DNA from: Hymenobacter yonginensis | GTDB lineage: Bacteria; Bacteroidota; Bacteroidia; Cytophagales; Hymenobacteraceae | Direction: 5' to 3' | Assembly: GCF_027625995.1 (NCBI RefSeq) | Contig: NZ_CP115396.1 | Location: 248,001-312,000, forward strand | Length of the DNA stretch: 64,000 bases | Part shown: one piece after another, positions 36,018 to 43,454 of the stretch | Layout of the letters: each line of letters opens with the position of its first letter | Numbering within the stretch: the first letter of the stretch is position 1 | Notes under the pieces: model-generated | Databases searched by the model: none | Told to the model about the DNA's origin: nothing | Seen by the model: only the letters and a program-made list of their open reading frames with translations | Translations under genes and position numbers: made by a program

Positions 36018-36169
36018 ACGCGGGCAGCGGGGAGAGTGGTTTGTGAAACGGCAGTGGTCGGCTCCTTTGGCCGGGGGCAGCTCAACTAACGAAAAAATGG
36101 CGGTGCGGGCAGTGCTTGCAACAGAAAAAATGCCGGCTGCGTGGGCCGCCGCATCCGCAAAGCTAGCAC

Positions 36170-36177
36170 TACATTTG
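36170..36177 (+). promoter_or_regulatory. Candidate -7 box for ispE, nearly at the start codon
   Basis: TACATTTG (TAnnTTTG) ends four bases before the ATG at 36182. If used, the transcript would be leaderless. Confidence 0.45.
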
Positions 36178-36181
36178 CGCC

Positions 36182-37003
36182 ATGCTCGTTTTTCCGAACG
36201 CCAAACTCAACCTGGGCCTGTACATCACCGGCCAGCGGCCCGACGGCTTCCGCAACCTCGAATCGGTGTTTGTGCCGCTGCCCTGGACGGATGCGCTGGA
36301 GGTGCTGCCCGCCCCGGCCGGCGCCGACACGGCCCTGACGCTCACCGGCCTGCCCATCCCCGGCGACCCGGCCACCAACCTCTGCGTGCGGGCCTACGAG
36401 CTACTGCAGGCCGATTTCGACCTGCCGCCCGTGCAGCTGCACCTGCACAAGGTGGTGCCCATCGGGGCCGGGCTGGGCGGCGGCTCGGCCGATGCCGCGT
36501 TTGCGCTGTGGGCCCTCAACGAGCAGTTTACGCTGAACCTGCCCGCCGAAACCCTGGAAAGCTACGCCCGCCGGTTGGGCTCCGACTGCGCGTTTTTCAT
36601 TGAAAACAAGCCGGTTTTCGCCTACGAGAAAGGCGACGTCTTCGAGCCCGTTTCGCTGGACCTGACCGGCATGGCCTGTCTGGTAGTGTACCCCGGCCTG
36701 CACATCAGCACCGCCGAAGCGTATGGCCGCGTGCAGCCCCGCACCCCGCGCCACGACCTGCGTACGGCCCTCGCCCAGCCCCTCAGCACCTGGCGCGACA
36801 CCGTCAGCAACGACTTCGAGGACGCCCTGACGCCGGTGTACCCCGTGCTCGGCGACATCAAAGCCCAGCTCTATGCTGCCGGAGCCGCCTACGCCAGCCT
36901 GTCGGGCTCCGGCTCGGCCGTGTACGGCCTGTTTCCGGGCCTGGAGCTGCCGCCGCTCCTGGAGCTGCCAGCGGAGTATCAGGTGTGGCGCGGGCGGCTG
37001 TAG
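36182..37003 (+). CDS. ispE: 4-diphosphocytidyl-2-C-methyl-D-erythritol kinase
   Basis: A 273-residue GHMP kinase of the MEP isoprenoid pathway. The N-terminus FPNAKLNLGLYITGQRPDGFRNLESVF holds the substrate Lys. The ATP loop is VVPIGAGLGGGSADAAFALWALN, the catalytic Asp is in GSDCAFFIENKPVFA, and the C-terminal motif is YASLSGSGSAVYGLF. Length is usual. A single gene, followed by a long perfect hairpin. Confidence 0.95.
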   Translation: MLVFPNAKLNLGLYITGQRPDGFRNLESVFVPLPWTDALEVLPAPAGADTALTLTGLPIPGDPATNLCVRAYELLQADFDLPPVQLHLHKVVPIGAGLGGGSADAAFALWALNEQFTLNLPAETLESYARRLGSDCAFFIENKPVFAYEKGDVFEPVSLDLTGMACLVVYPGLHISTAEAYGRVQPRTPRHDLRTALAQPLSTWRDTVSNDFEDALTPVYPVLGDIKAQLYAAGAAYASLSGSGSAVYGLFPGLELPPLLELPAEYQVWRGRL

Positions 37004-37010
37004 TACAGCA

Positions 37011-37095
37011 GTAGCGCGAACTTTGTAGTTCGCGTCCCCGCGCCGGTAGCTTCGTTGAAACGGCGCGGGGACGCGAACTACAAAGTTCGCGCTAC
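37011..37095. repeat. Long perfect palindrome, GTAGCGCGAACTTTG family
   Basis: GTAGCGCGAACTTTGTAGTT continues through CGCGTCCCCGCGCCG and is answered by a perfectly complementary right arm ending AAAGTTCGCGCTAC. The two arms are about 34 bases each. It lies eight bases beyond the ispE stop and just before the convergent DMT permease end. A diverged relative is at 61124-61209. Confidence 0.88.
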
Positions 37096-37113
37096 GATTA
37101 TGCTACTGCCGGG

Positions 37114-38052
37114 CTACTTGCCCACCAACACCTCGGCGGCTTCAGCTTTGCGCTGGCGGCGCTTCATCCATTGGTCGAGGACGGGGTGGATGAGCACGCT
37201 GAGCAGGATGACCACGGTGCCCAGGTAGAAGCCGGTGGATAGCTTTTCCTGCCCGAAGCCCGGGATGCGCAACGTGTACATCAGCACGGCCAGCAGAATG
37301 CCGTACACCGGCTCCAGGTTGATGGTTAGGTTCACGACGAAGGCCGAAATGCGCTTCATCAGCTCCACCGACGTGGAAAACGCATACACCGTGCACACGC
37401 CGGCCAGCAGTAGCAGCCACAGCCAGTCGAGGCCCTGCAAACCCAGCTGCAGGCCCTGGCCGTCGGTGAAGTAGCGGCTGTAGAGGGGCATAAACAGCAC
37501 GATGCTCAGGCAGGCGCCCGTCATTTCGTAGAGCGTGAGCTGAAACGGGGTGTGGCGCTTCACCAGCTTGGAGTTGAGCACGCTGAACAGCGCCGACAGC
37601 CCCGCCGACAGAATAGCCACCAGCAAGCCCGCCATCTGGTCCAGCTCGGCCTGCGACACCAGATACAGCCCCACCATCGTCAGCAAGCCCAGCCCGACTT
37701 CATACAGGCGCACCCGCCGCCACAGCACCAGCGGCTCCAGCAGCGAGGTCCAGAGGGCCAGCGTAGCCAGCCCGGCCAAACACACACTCACCGAAGACAG
37801 GCGTGCGGCCAGGAAAAACGTAATCCAGTGGGCCGCCACCAGCGTCCCAATACCCAGCATCTTCAGCGCCTCGCGGCCGGCCACGCGCCAGGGCTGCCGC
37901 CGCGCCACCAGCAGCACCGCCAGCCCCGAGGCCGCCAGCAGCGTGCGCCAGAACACCAGCTCCACCGGCGGCACCGATATCAGCTTGCCCAGAATGGCCG
38001 TGAAGCCCCAGAGCAGGACAATGAAATGCAGGCGGAGGTAGTCTTTTAGCAT
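37114..38052 (-). CDS. EamA/DMT-superfamily permease
   Basis: A 312-residue membrane protein with ten hydrophobic segments in two EamA halves. The first half has FIVLLWGFTAILGKLI and LVFWRTLLAASGLAVLL; the second has LYEMTGACLSIVLFMPLY and LEPVYGILLAVLMY. It is probably a drug/metabolite exporter with unknown substrate. ATG 38052 is chosen since it leads straight into helix 1. A basic C-terminal tail (KRRQRKAEAAE) follows the last helix. Confidence 0.9.
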   Translation of the reverse strand: MLKDYLRLHFIVLLWGFTAILGKLISVPPVELVFWRTLLAASGLAVLLVARRQPWRVAGREALKMLGIGTLVAAHWITFFLAARLSSVSVCLAGLATLALWTSLLEPLVLWRRVRLYEVGLGLLTMVGLYLVSQAELDQMAGLLVAILSAGLSALFSVLNSKLVKRHTPFQLTLYEMTGACLSIVLFMPLYSRYFTDGQGLQLGLQGLDWLWLLLLAGVCTVYAFSTSVELMKRISAFVVNLTINLEPVYGILLAVLMYTLRIPGFGQEKLSTGFYLGTVVILLSVLIHPVLDQWMKRRQRKAEAAEVLVGK

Positions 38053-38224
38053 GTGGTGGATTAGTGGGGTGGCGGGGTGGTGGATTAGAAGGGACGCAAC
38101 GGCCAGCAGCAGATTAAAGATTAGCGAAACTTCTCCTTTGTCGATTGTGCTGCTATTATAGGGGGCCTTCGCAAGCGCGGGATGATAGAGGTACTCCACC
38201 AATCCACCATCCCAAAACCCACCA
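38051..38224. repeat. Arms of the GTGGTGGATTAGTGGGGTGG word family
   Basis: The left arm 38051-38091 has words GTGGTGGATTAG and GGGGTGG. The right arm 38189-38224 reads CCACCAATCCACCATCCC and CCCACCAC. The spacer contains a run CAGCAGATTAAAGATTAGCG. It fills the gap between two minus-strand permease genes. Similar words flank 57074-57300. Confidence 0.55.
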
Positions 38225-38225
38225 C

Positions 38226-39302
38226 TTAGCGCGGCACCACCCGGTAGAGCACCACCCCGACGGCGGTGAAAAGGATGCTGGGAATCCAGGCGGCGAGCAG
38301 CGGCGACAGGGTGCCCACGGCCGCCAGGTTGCGGCTCAGAATCACGAAGATGATGAACACAAACGCCAGCACGAAGCCCAGCGCAATCTGCCCACCCACG
38401 CCGGCGCGGCTCTTGCGCGCACTCATAATCACGCCGATGACGGTGAGGATGAAGATGGCGTAGGGGTAGGCGTACCGCTCGTATTTCTCGCTCAGATATA
38501 CCTGGGTGTCGTCGGAGCCGCGGTCTATCTTCTGCTGGATGTAGCGGTTCAGCTCGGGCAGCGTCATGGTTTCGCTCAGGCGGTAGGTGCTGGCGAAGTC
38601 TTTGGGGTAGAGGTTGAGCGTGGTGTCGCGGGCGGGCAGCGCCAGCAGTGTCTCCTTCTGCCCCCGAAACGTGCGCACCAGCTGCGGCGTGAGGCGCCAG
38701 GCCCGCTTCGTCGAGTCCCAGGTGATGGCCTCGGCCGTCATGCGGCGCTTGAGCAGCGTGCCCTCAATGGTTTCGAGCGCAAACTTGTAGCCGATGTTGT
38801 TGACGTTGTCATAGCTCTCCATGAAGGCGTAGGTGCTCGGCCCGATCTTCATGTGCACGTCGCGCCCCTTGAAGCGGTAGGGGTTCTTGACGTACTTGCG
38901 CTCAAACTCCACCCGCGTCTTGTTGGCGTACGGAATGATCCAGCCGGTGAGGGCAATGGTGGCCACGCCCAGCACAAAGCTGCCCATCAGGTAAGGCACC
39001 AGCAGCCGCTTGAAGCTCACGCCCGACGCCAGAATGGCCACGATTTCGGTGCGCGCCGCCAGCTGAGCCGTCACGAACACCACCGCAATAAACACCGTGA
39101 TAGGGGAGAGCAGGTTGGCGTAGTACGGAAACAGGTTCACGTAATACTCCAGGATAATCTGCTTGGCGCCCAGGTTGTGCTGGATGAAGTCGTCGTTCTT
39201 CTCCGTGAAGTCAATCACGCAAATCACCATCACCAGCACCACCACCGTGAAGAAGAAGGCCGTGAGGAATTTCTGCAGAATGTATTTATCGAGAATTCGC
39301 AT
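38226..39302 (-). CDS. LptF/LptG-family permease
   Basis: A 358-residue inner-membrane protein of the YjgP/YjgQ family. These proteins form the membrane part of the lipopolysaccharide export ABC transporter. The first helices (LDKYILQKFLTAFFFTVVVLVMV, VNLFPYYANLLSPITVFIAVVFVTAQLAARTEIVAILASGVSF, in pieces) are diagnostic. A periplasmic beta-jellyroll fills about 130-255, and three more helices follow. Downstream of tgt on the same strand, a common pairing in Bacteroidota. Confidence 0.92.
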   Translation of the reverse strand: MRILDKYILQKFLTAFFFTVVVLVMVICVIDFTEKNDDFIQHNLGAKQIILEYYVNLFPYYANLLSPITVFIAVVFVTAQLAARTEIVAILASGVSFKRLLVPYLMGSFVLGVATIALTGWIIPYANKTRVEFERKYVKNPYRFKGRDVHMKIGPSTYAFMESYDNVNNIGYKFALETIEGTLLKRRMTAEAITWDSTKRAWRLTPQLVRTFRGQKETLLALPARDTTLNLYPKDFASTYRLSETMTLPELNRYIQQKIDRGSDDTQVYLSEKYERYAYPYAIFILTVIGVIMSARKSRAGVGGQIALGFVLAFVFIIFVILSRNLAAVGTLSPLLAAWIPSILFTAVGVVLYRVVPR

Positions 39303-39487
39303 AAATCGCTGATTCGCGCCGATTAACCGTGATTTCGCTGATTTGGGAAGTGGAAATGTCGATTCGCAAAATCAGCGAAAACGCAGGAATCGACAAGGGT
39401 AAGAAGGAAGCTAGCTGTTGCGGCCATGCAACTGTCAAAAGGCGAAAATCAGCGAAATCACGACTAATCAGCGCAAATCAGCGATTT
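39303..39487. repeat. Distant arms of the AAATCAGCGAAATCACG word family
   Basis: The left arm 39303-39344 (AAATCGCTGATTCGCGCC, GTGATTTCGCTGATTT) and right arm 39445-39487 (AAAATCAGCGAAATCACG, GCGCAAATCAGCGATTT) are complementary. They lie between lptF/G and tgt, and the right arm runs into the tgt stop codon. Confidence 0.7.
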
Positions 39488-40616
39488 ACAGCCGCGTCAT
39501 CACCTGCTTCACCATCTTCTCCTTCCACTCGCGGAAGGTGCCGGCCAGGATCTGCTCCCGAGCCTGCTTCACCAGCCACAGGTAGAAGCTCAGGTTGTGG
39601 ATGGAGGCCAGCTGCGGGCCCAGCATTTCCTTGCTCTGGAACAGGTGCCGCAGATAGCTACGCGAGTAAAACGTGCTGACGTGGCCGCCCAGCTCGGCGT
39701 CAATAGGCGAGAAGTCCTGCTCCCATTTCTTGTTGGTGACGTTCATGATGCCCTGGGTGGTGAACAGCATGCCATTGCGGGCGTTACGGGTCGGCATCAC
39801 GCAGTCGAACATGTCTACGCCCAACGCAATGTTTTCCAGAATATTGGCTGGCGTGCCCACGCCCATCAGGTAGCGCGGCTTGTCTTTGGGCAGAATGTCG
39901 CAGACGATTTCGGTCATCTCATACATCATCTCGGCCGGCTCGCCCACGCTCAAACCGCCAATGGCGTTGCCCTCGCGCCCCTGCTCGGCAATGAACTCGG
40001 CCGAGCGCACGCGCAGGTCCTTGAACGTGGAGCCCTGCACAATCGGGAACAGGGTCTGCTGGTAGCCGTAGTGGCCCTCGGTGCTGTCGAAGCGCGCAAT
40101 GCAGCGCTTCAGCCAGCGGTGCGTCATGTCGAGGGAGCGGGCGGCGTAGTCGTACTCGCAGGGCCAGGGCGTGCACTCGTCGAAGGCCATGATGATGTCG
40201 GCCCCGATAGTGCGCTGGATGTCCATCACGCCCTCGGGCGAGAACAGGTGCTGCGAGCCGTCGATGTGGGAGCGGAACTTCACGCCCTCCTCCTTGATCT
40301 TGCGCGTGCCCGAAAGCGAGTACACCTGGTAGCCGCCCGAGTCGGTGAGGATGGGCCGGTCCCAGCCGTTGAACTTGTGCAGGCCGCCGGCTTTGCTGAG
40401 CACGTCGAGGCCGGGGCGCAGGTAGAGGTGGTAGGTGTTGCCGAGGATGATCTGGGCCTGCACCTCGTCCTTGAGGTCGCGCTGCTGCACGGCCTTCACA
40501 GTGCCGGCCGTCCCGACGGGCATGAAAATGGGAGTTTCGATGGCGCCGTGCGCCGTGTGCACCACCCCGGCGCGGGCTTTGGTGTGCGGGTCTTGCGTTA
40601 CTAAGTCGAAGGTCAT
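39486..40616 (-). CDS. tgt: tRNA-guanine(34) transglycosylase
   Basis: A 376-residue enzyme that swaps guanine 34 for preQ1 in queuosine-type tRNAs. Motifs seen are GVVHTAHGAIETPIFMPVGT, ILTDSGGYQVYSLSGTRKIKEEGVKFRSHIDGS (catalytic Asp region, in pieces), IMAFDECTPWP, GGLSVGEPAEMMYEM and FDCVMPTRNARNGMLFT. The zinc motif CxCxxC expected just before YSRSYLRHLF is absent (the stretch reads AELGGHVSTF). The long leader contains a word-repeat hairpin between the putative promoter and the ATG. Confidence 0.95.
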   Translation of the reverse strand: MTFDLVTQDPHTKARAGVVHTAHGAIETPIFMPVGTAGTVKAVQQRDLKDEVQAQIILGNTYHLYLRPGLDVLSKAGGLHKFNGWDRPILTDSGGYQVYSLSGTRKIKEEGVKFRSHIDGSQHLFSPEGVMDIQRTIGADIIMAFDECTPWPCEYDYAARSLDMTHRWLKRCIARFDSTEGHYGYQQTLFPIVQGSTFKDLRVRSAEFIAEQGREGNAIGGLSVGEPAEMMYEMTEIVCDILPKDKPRYLMGVGTPANILENIALGVDMFDCVMPTRNARNGMLFTTQGIMNVTNKKWEQDFSPIDAELGGHVSTFYSRSYLRHLFQSKEMLGPQLASIHNLSFYLWLVKQAREQILAGTFREWKEKMVKQVMTRL

Positions 40617-40619
40617 GCG

Positions 40620-40716
40620 GAAAAGCTATAAGCCACAAGCTACAAGCTGCCGGCTACAAGCTCACGCCTACGCGTCAGCTCGCAGCTTGCAGCCTGCGAC
40701 TTGTAGCTTCTCAGCT
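40620..40716. repeat. Hairpin of the AAGCTACAAGCT word family in the tgt leader
   Basis: The left part has AGCTATAAGCCACAAGCTAC and AAGCTGCCGGCTACAAGCT. The right part has AGCTCGCAGCTTGCAGCC and GACTTGTAGCTTCTCAGCT. They are imperfectly complementary. It lies wholly between a TAnnTTTG box (40718-40725, minus) and the tgt start, so it would be transcribed as tgt leader. Confidence 0.7.
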
Positions 40717-40717
40717 A

Positions 40718-40725
40718 CAAAGGTA
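40718..40725 (-). promoter_or_regulatory. Candidate -7 box for tgt
   Basis: TACCTTTG on the minus strand, about 100 bases before the tgt ATG. Confidence 0.4.
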
Positions 40726-40745
40726 CTCCACCCACCCCGAATGCC

Positions 40746-40753
40746 TACTTTTG
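40746..40753 (+). promoter_or_regulatory. Candidate -7 box for the glycosyltransferase-sigma operon
   Basis: TACTTTTG fits TAnnTTTG and ends 11 bases before the ATG at 40765. It is divergent from the tgt box 20 bases away. Confidence 0.45.
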
Positions 40754-40764
40754 CAGGCTAATTC

Positions 40765-41901
40765 ATGCTGTCCGTTTTGTTGTTGAGTTTCTCCCCGGCC
40801 ATCTGGCTGCTGCTGGCCACGGTGCTGGTGCAGCTCTACTACGCCGCCTACTACTTCTGGCCTTTCGCAACCCGCCCGCCCGAGCCCGCGCCCACCGAGG
40901 CCGGGGCCGAACCGGTGTCGGTGCTGGTGTGTGCCCACAACGAGCTGGACAACCTGCGCCGCCTGCTGCCGCTGCTGCTGCGCCAGGAGTATCCCGCCGA
41001 CCTGGAAATCGTGCTCATCGACGACCGGTCGGACGACGATACCTACCTCTACGCCCAGCAGCTCAGCCAGTACTACCCCAACTTCCGCCTCGTCACCATC
41101 GGCCGCACGCCTGACGGCTTGTCGCCCAAAAAGTACGCCCTCACGCTGGGCATCAAGGCGGCCCGCCACCCGCAGCTTCTCTTCACCGATGCCGACTGCA
41201 TTCCGGCCACCAACCAGTGGGTGCAGCACCTGGCCGCCGGCTTCCGGCAACCCGCCGACATGGTACTAGGCTACTCGGCCTACGCCACCGAGCCCGGGTT
41301 TCTCAATAAGCTGGTGCGCTTTGAAACCCTGCTGACCGGCGCGCAGTATCTGTCGTTTGCGTGGCGCGGCCAACCCTACATGGGCGTCGGGCGCAACCTG
41401 GCGTACACGCGTGCAGTATTCACCTCCACCAAAGGCTTTGCTTCACACATCCGGAGCCTGTCCGGCGACGACGACCTGCTGGTGCAGGATGCCGTGGCGC
41501 AGGGGGCACGGGTGGCCGTAGTGGCCGAGCCGGCCGCGCATACGCTCAGCGAGCCGGCTGGCACCTGGGGCGGCTGGTGGCGGCAGAAACGGCGGCATCT
41601 GTCGGCCGGCCGCAGCTACCGCCTCGCCGACCGGCTGCGGATAGGAAACTTTATCGGAAGCAATCTGCTTTTTTACGCGGTTAGCTTAGCGTTGCTGTTT
41701 TCCCGGGCCGATTGGATACCTTTGGCCGGCCTATGGGTGGCGCGCACCGGGCTGGTATGTGCCACCTACCAGCGTCTGAGCCGGCGCCTCGACGACCCTT
41801 TGCCGGTGGCGCTGCTGCCGGTGCTGGACGTTGTCTACTTTTTTTATTATCTCGCTTTAGGAATGTCGCTGTTCCTCTACCGCAACCTCCGATGGAAGTA
41901 A
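40765..41901 (+). CDS. Membrane glycosyltransferase, family 2
   Basis: A 378-residue protein anchored by an N-terminal helix. The GT-A domain follows (PVSVLVCAHNELDNLRRLLPLLL, IVLIDDRSDDDTY, LLFTDADCIPATNQWV with the DxD motif, SGDDDLLVQDAVAQGA, WWRQKRRHLSAGRSY with the QxxRW-like motif). Two or three C-terminal membrane segments end the protein. It probably elongates a polysaccharide or glycolipid. Its last ten bases overlap the ATG of the sigma factor gene, so the two are translationally coupled. Confidence 0.9.
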   Translation: MLSVLLLSFSPAIWLLLATVLVQLYYAAYYFWPFATRPPEPAPTEAGAEPVSVLVCAHNELDNLRRLLPLLLRQEYPADLEIVLIDDRSDDDTYLYAQQLSQYYPNFRLVTIGRTPDGLSPKKYALTLGIKAARHPQLLFTDADCIPATNQWVQHLAAGFRQPADMVLGYSAYATEPGFLNKLVRFETLLTGAQYLSFAWRGQPYMGVGRNLAYTRAVFTSTKGFASHIRSLSGDDDLLVQDAVAQGARVAVVAEPAAHTLSEPAGTWGGWWRQKRRHLSAGRSYRLADRLRIGNFIGSNLLFYAVSLALLFSRADWIPLAGLWVARTGLVCATYQRLSRRLDDPLPVALLPVLDVVYFFYYLALGMSLFLYRNLRWK

Positions 41902-42509
41902 ATAATCAGGAAAAACAATTCTCTGCTAAAGCCAAGCACGACTTCAAGCTGATTCGCGCCGCCGTGGAAAACGGCGACGAAAAGGCCTACGCCGAGCTGA
42001 TGCAGATTTACAAGAAGCCGGTGTATCATGTGGTGCTGAAGATGGTGCGCAACCCCGACGACGCCGACGACCTTACCATCGAAGCCTTCGCCAAGGCCTT
42101 CCGCAACCTGCACAAGTTCAACCCGGAGTTTGCCTTCAGCACTTGGTTGTTCCGCATTGCCACCAACAACTGCATTGATTTTATCCGCAAGAATAAAATC
42201 AAGACGATGTCCATCGACTCGGCCATCAAGATTGACAACGGCGACGAAATCACCATCGACTTCCGCGACCAGAACCTGAACCCGCAGGAGACGACCATCA
42301 AGAATCAGAAAATCGAAATCATGCAGCACGTGGTATCGCGGCTGCCCGACAAGTACCAGCGCCTCGTGACGCTGCGCTACTTCGATGAGCTGAGCTACGA
42401 GGAAATTGCGCAGGAGCTGAAAGCGCCCCTCGGCACTGTGAAAGCCCAGCTGCACCGCGCCCGCGAGCTGCTCTTCGACATGGTGAAAAACAAAAAGGAA
42501 ATCATCTAG
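41892..42509 (+). CDS. RNA polymerase sigma factor, ECF-like
   Basis: A 205-residue sigma-70-family factor with regions 2 and 4. Region 2 includes VYHVVLKMVRNPDDADDLTIEAFAKAFRNLHKF (in pieces) and STWLFRIATNNCIDFIRKNK. Region 4 includes LVTLRYFDELSYEEIAQEL and GTVKAQLHRAREL. ATG 41892 is the family start; longer frames overlap the glycosyltransferase. No anti-sigma gene follows; a terminator ends the operon. The target regulon is unknown, and the coupling suggests a link with envelope glycan synthesis (inference). Confidence 0.93.
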   Translation: MEVNNQEKQFSAKAKHDFKLIRAAVENGDEKAYAELMQIYKKPVYHVVLKMVRNPDDADDLTIEAFAKAFRNLHKFNPEFAFSTWLFRIATNNCIDFIRKNKIKTMSIDSAIKIDNGDEITIDFRDQNLNPQETTIKNQKIEIMQHVVSRLPDKYQRLVTLRYFDELSYEEIAQELKAPLGTVKAQLHRARELLFDMVKNKKEII

Positions 42510-42511
42510 TG

Positions 42512-42543
42512 AAAAAGCCCCGACGCAGGTCGGGGCTTTTTTG
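42512..42543 (+). terminator. Terminator after the sigma factor gene
   Basis: AAAAAGCCCCGAC / GTCGGGGCTTTTTT, three bases past the stop. Confidence 0.9.
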
Positions 42544-42567
42544 TGCCTGCCGATTATCATAATCGGT

Positions 42568-42694
42568 ACGTCATGCCGAGCGAAGGCGCAGCCGTAGTCT
42601 AAGCATCTCGCGTGCTGACGTTGCCAAAGTAAATGAGGTTTACCACACTAGCGAGATGCTTCGACTACGGCTGCGCCTTCGCTCAGCATGACGT
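42568..42694. repeat. Long palindrome, ACGTCATGCCGAGCG..GCATGACGT family
   Basis: The left arm (starts ACGTCATGCCGAGCGAAGGC, ends AAGCATCTCGC) and right arm (GCGAGATGCTTCGACTACGG, ends CAGCATGACGT) are nearly complementary over about 45 bases with a loop of about 40. It sits between the sigma factor terminator and rsmG. Confidence 0.88.
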
Positions 42695-42706
42695 GCTAAG
42701 AGCTGC

Positions 42707-42714
42707 TACCTTTG
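42707..42714 (+). promoter_or_regulatory. Candidate -7 box for rsmG, nearly at the start codon
   Basis: TACCTTTG ends seven bases before the ATG at 42722, so the message may be leaderless. Confidence 0.45.
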
Positions 42715-42721
42715 CCCCACT

Positions 42722-43348
42722 ATGCACATCCTTCACCACTACTTCCCGCACCTCACCGACCACCAGCGCCAGCTGTTCAGCCAACTCGATACCGAGTTTC
42801 GGGGCTGGAACGAGCGGCTCAACCTGGTAGCCCGCACCGACGTCGATAACCTGGCCGAGCGGCATTTTCTGCACTCGCTGGGCATTGCCAAGGTGGTGGA
42901 GTTTGCGCCCGGCTCGTCGGTGCTGGATGTGGGCACGGGCGGGGGCCTGCCGGGCCTGCCGCTGGCCATCCTGTTTCCGGAAGTGAAATTTCACTTGGTC
43001 GACAGCATCGGCAAGAAGATTCACGCGGTGCAGGAAATGGCCCGCGCCCTCAACCTGACCAACGTCACGGCCGAGCAGACCCGCGCCGAGCAGCTGCGCC
43101 CCAAATATGACTACGTAGTGAGCCGCGCCGTGGCGCGCCTGGCCACCTTCCACACCTGGATTGCGCACCGCTACAAGCCCCAGCACGAAGCCGCGCCCAA
43201 CAGCGGCCTCTACTACCTCAAAGGTGGCGACCTGACCGAGGAAATCGAGGAATCGGGCCTGAAAGCCACCATCCACGACCTGAGCGACTTCTACACCGAG
43301 AGTTTCTTTGAAACCAAGAAGGTGGTAGTGGTGCCATCCGGCCGGTAA
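42722..43348 (+). CDS. rsmG: 16S rRNA m7G527 methyltransferase
   Basis: A 208-residue SAM-dependent enzyme acting on 16S rRNA. Seen are FRGWNERLNLVARTDVDNLAERHFLHSLGI, the SAM loop VLDVGTGGGLPGLPLAILFPEVKFHLVDSIGKK (in pieces) and YVVSRAVARLATFHTW. Length is usual. A single gene, with a bidirectional terminator at its end. Confidence 0.96.
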   Translation: MHILHHYFPHLTDHQRQLFSQLDTEFRGWNERLNLVARTDVDNLAERHFLHSLGIAKVVEFAPGSSVLDVGTGGGLPGLPLAILFPEVKFHLVDSIGKKIHAVQEMARALNLTNVTAEQTRAEQLRPKYDYVVSRAVARLATFHTWIAHRYKPQHEAAPNSGLYYLKGGDLTEEIEESGLKATIHDLSDFYTESFFETKKVVVVPSGR

Positions 43349-43382
43349 AGAAGCCCCACAAGTTGCCAGCAAGGTGAGTTGA

Positions 43383-43429
43383 CAAAAAGCCCTCCGGCGT
43401 CGGGACGTACCCGCTGCCGGAGGGCTTTG
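43383..43429. terminator. Bidirectional terminator between rsmG and the YheT-like gene
   Basis: CAAAAAGCCCTCCGGC / GCCGGAGGGCTTTG with a 17-base loop, between convergent genes. Confidence 0.8.
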
Positions 43430-43454
43430 TATTGCTGGCCCGGACTGCGTGGTG

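Noticed and set aside
38145-39326. Plus-strand open frame of 393 codons across the lptF/G gene
   Set aside because: Shadow of the clear permease gene on the other strand.
40620-40716. preQ1 or other riboswitch upstream of tgt
   Set aside because: The sequence is a word-repeat hairpin; no aptamer core or conserved loop was found.
41712-41891. Longer sigma factor starting at 41712
   Set aside because: The extension overlaps the glycosyltransferase in another frame and is not sigma-like.
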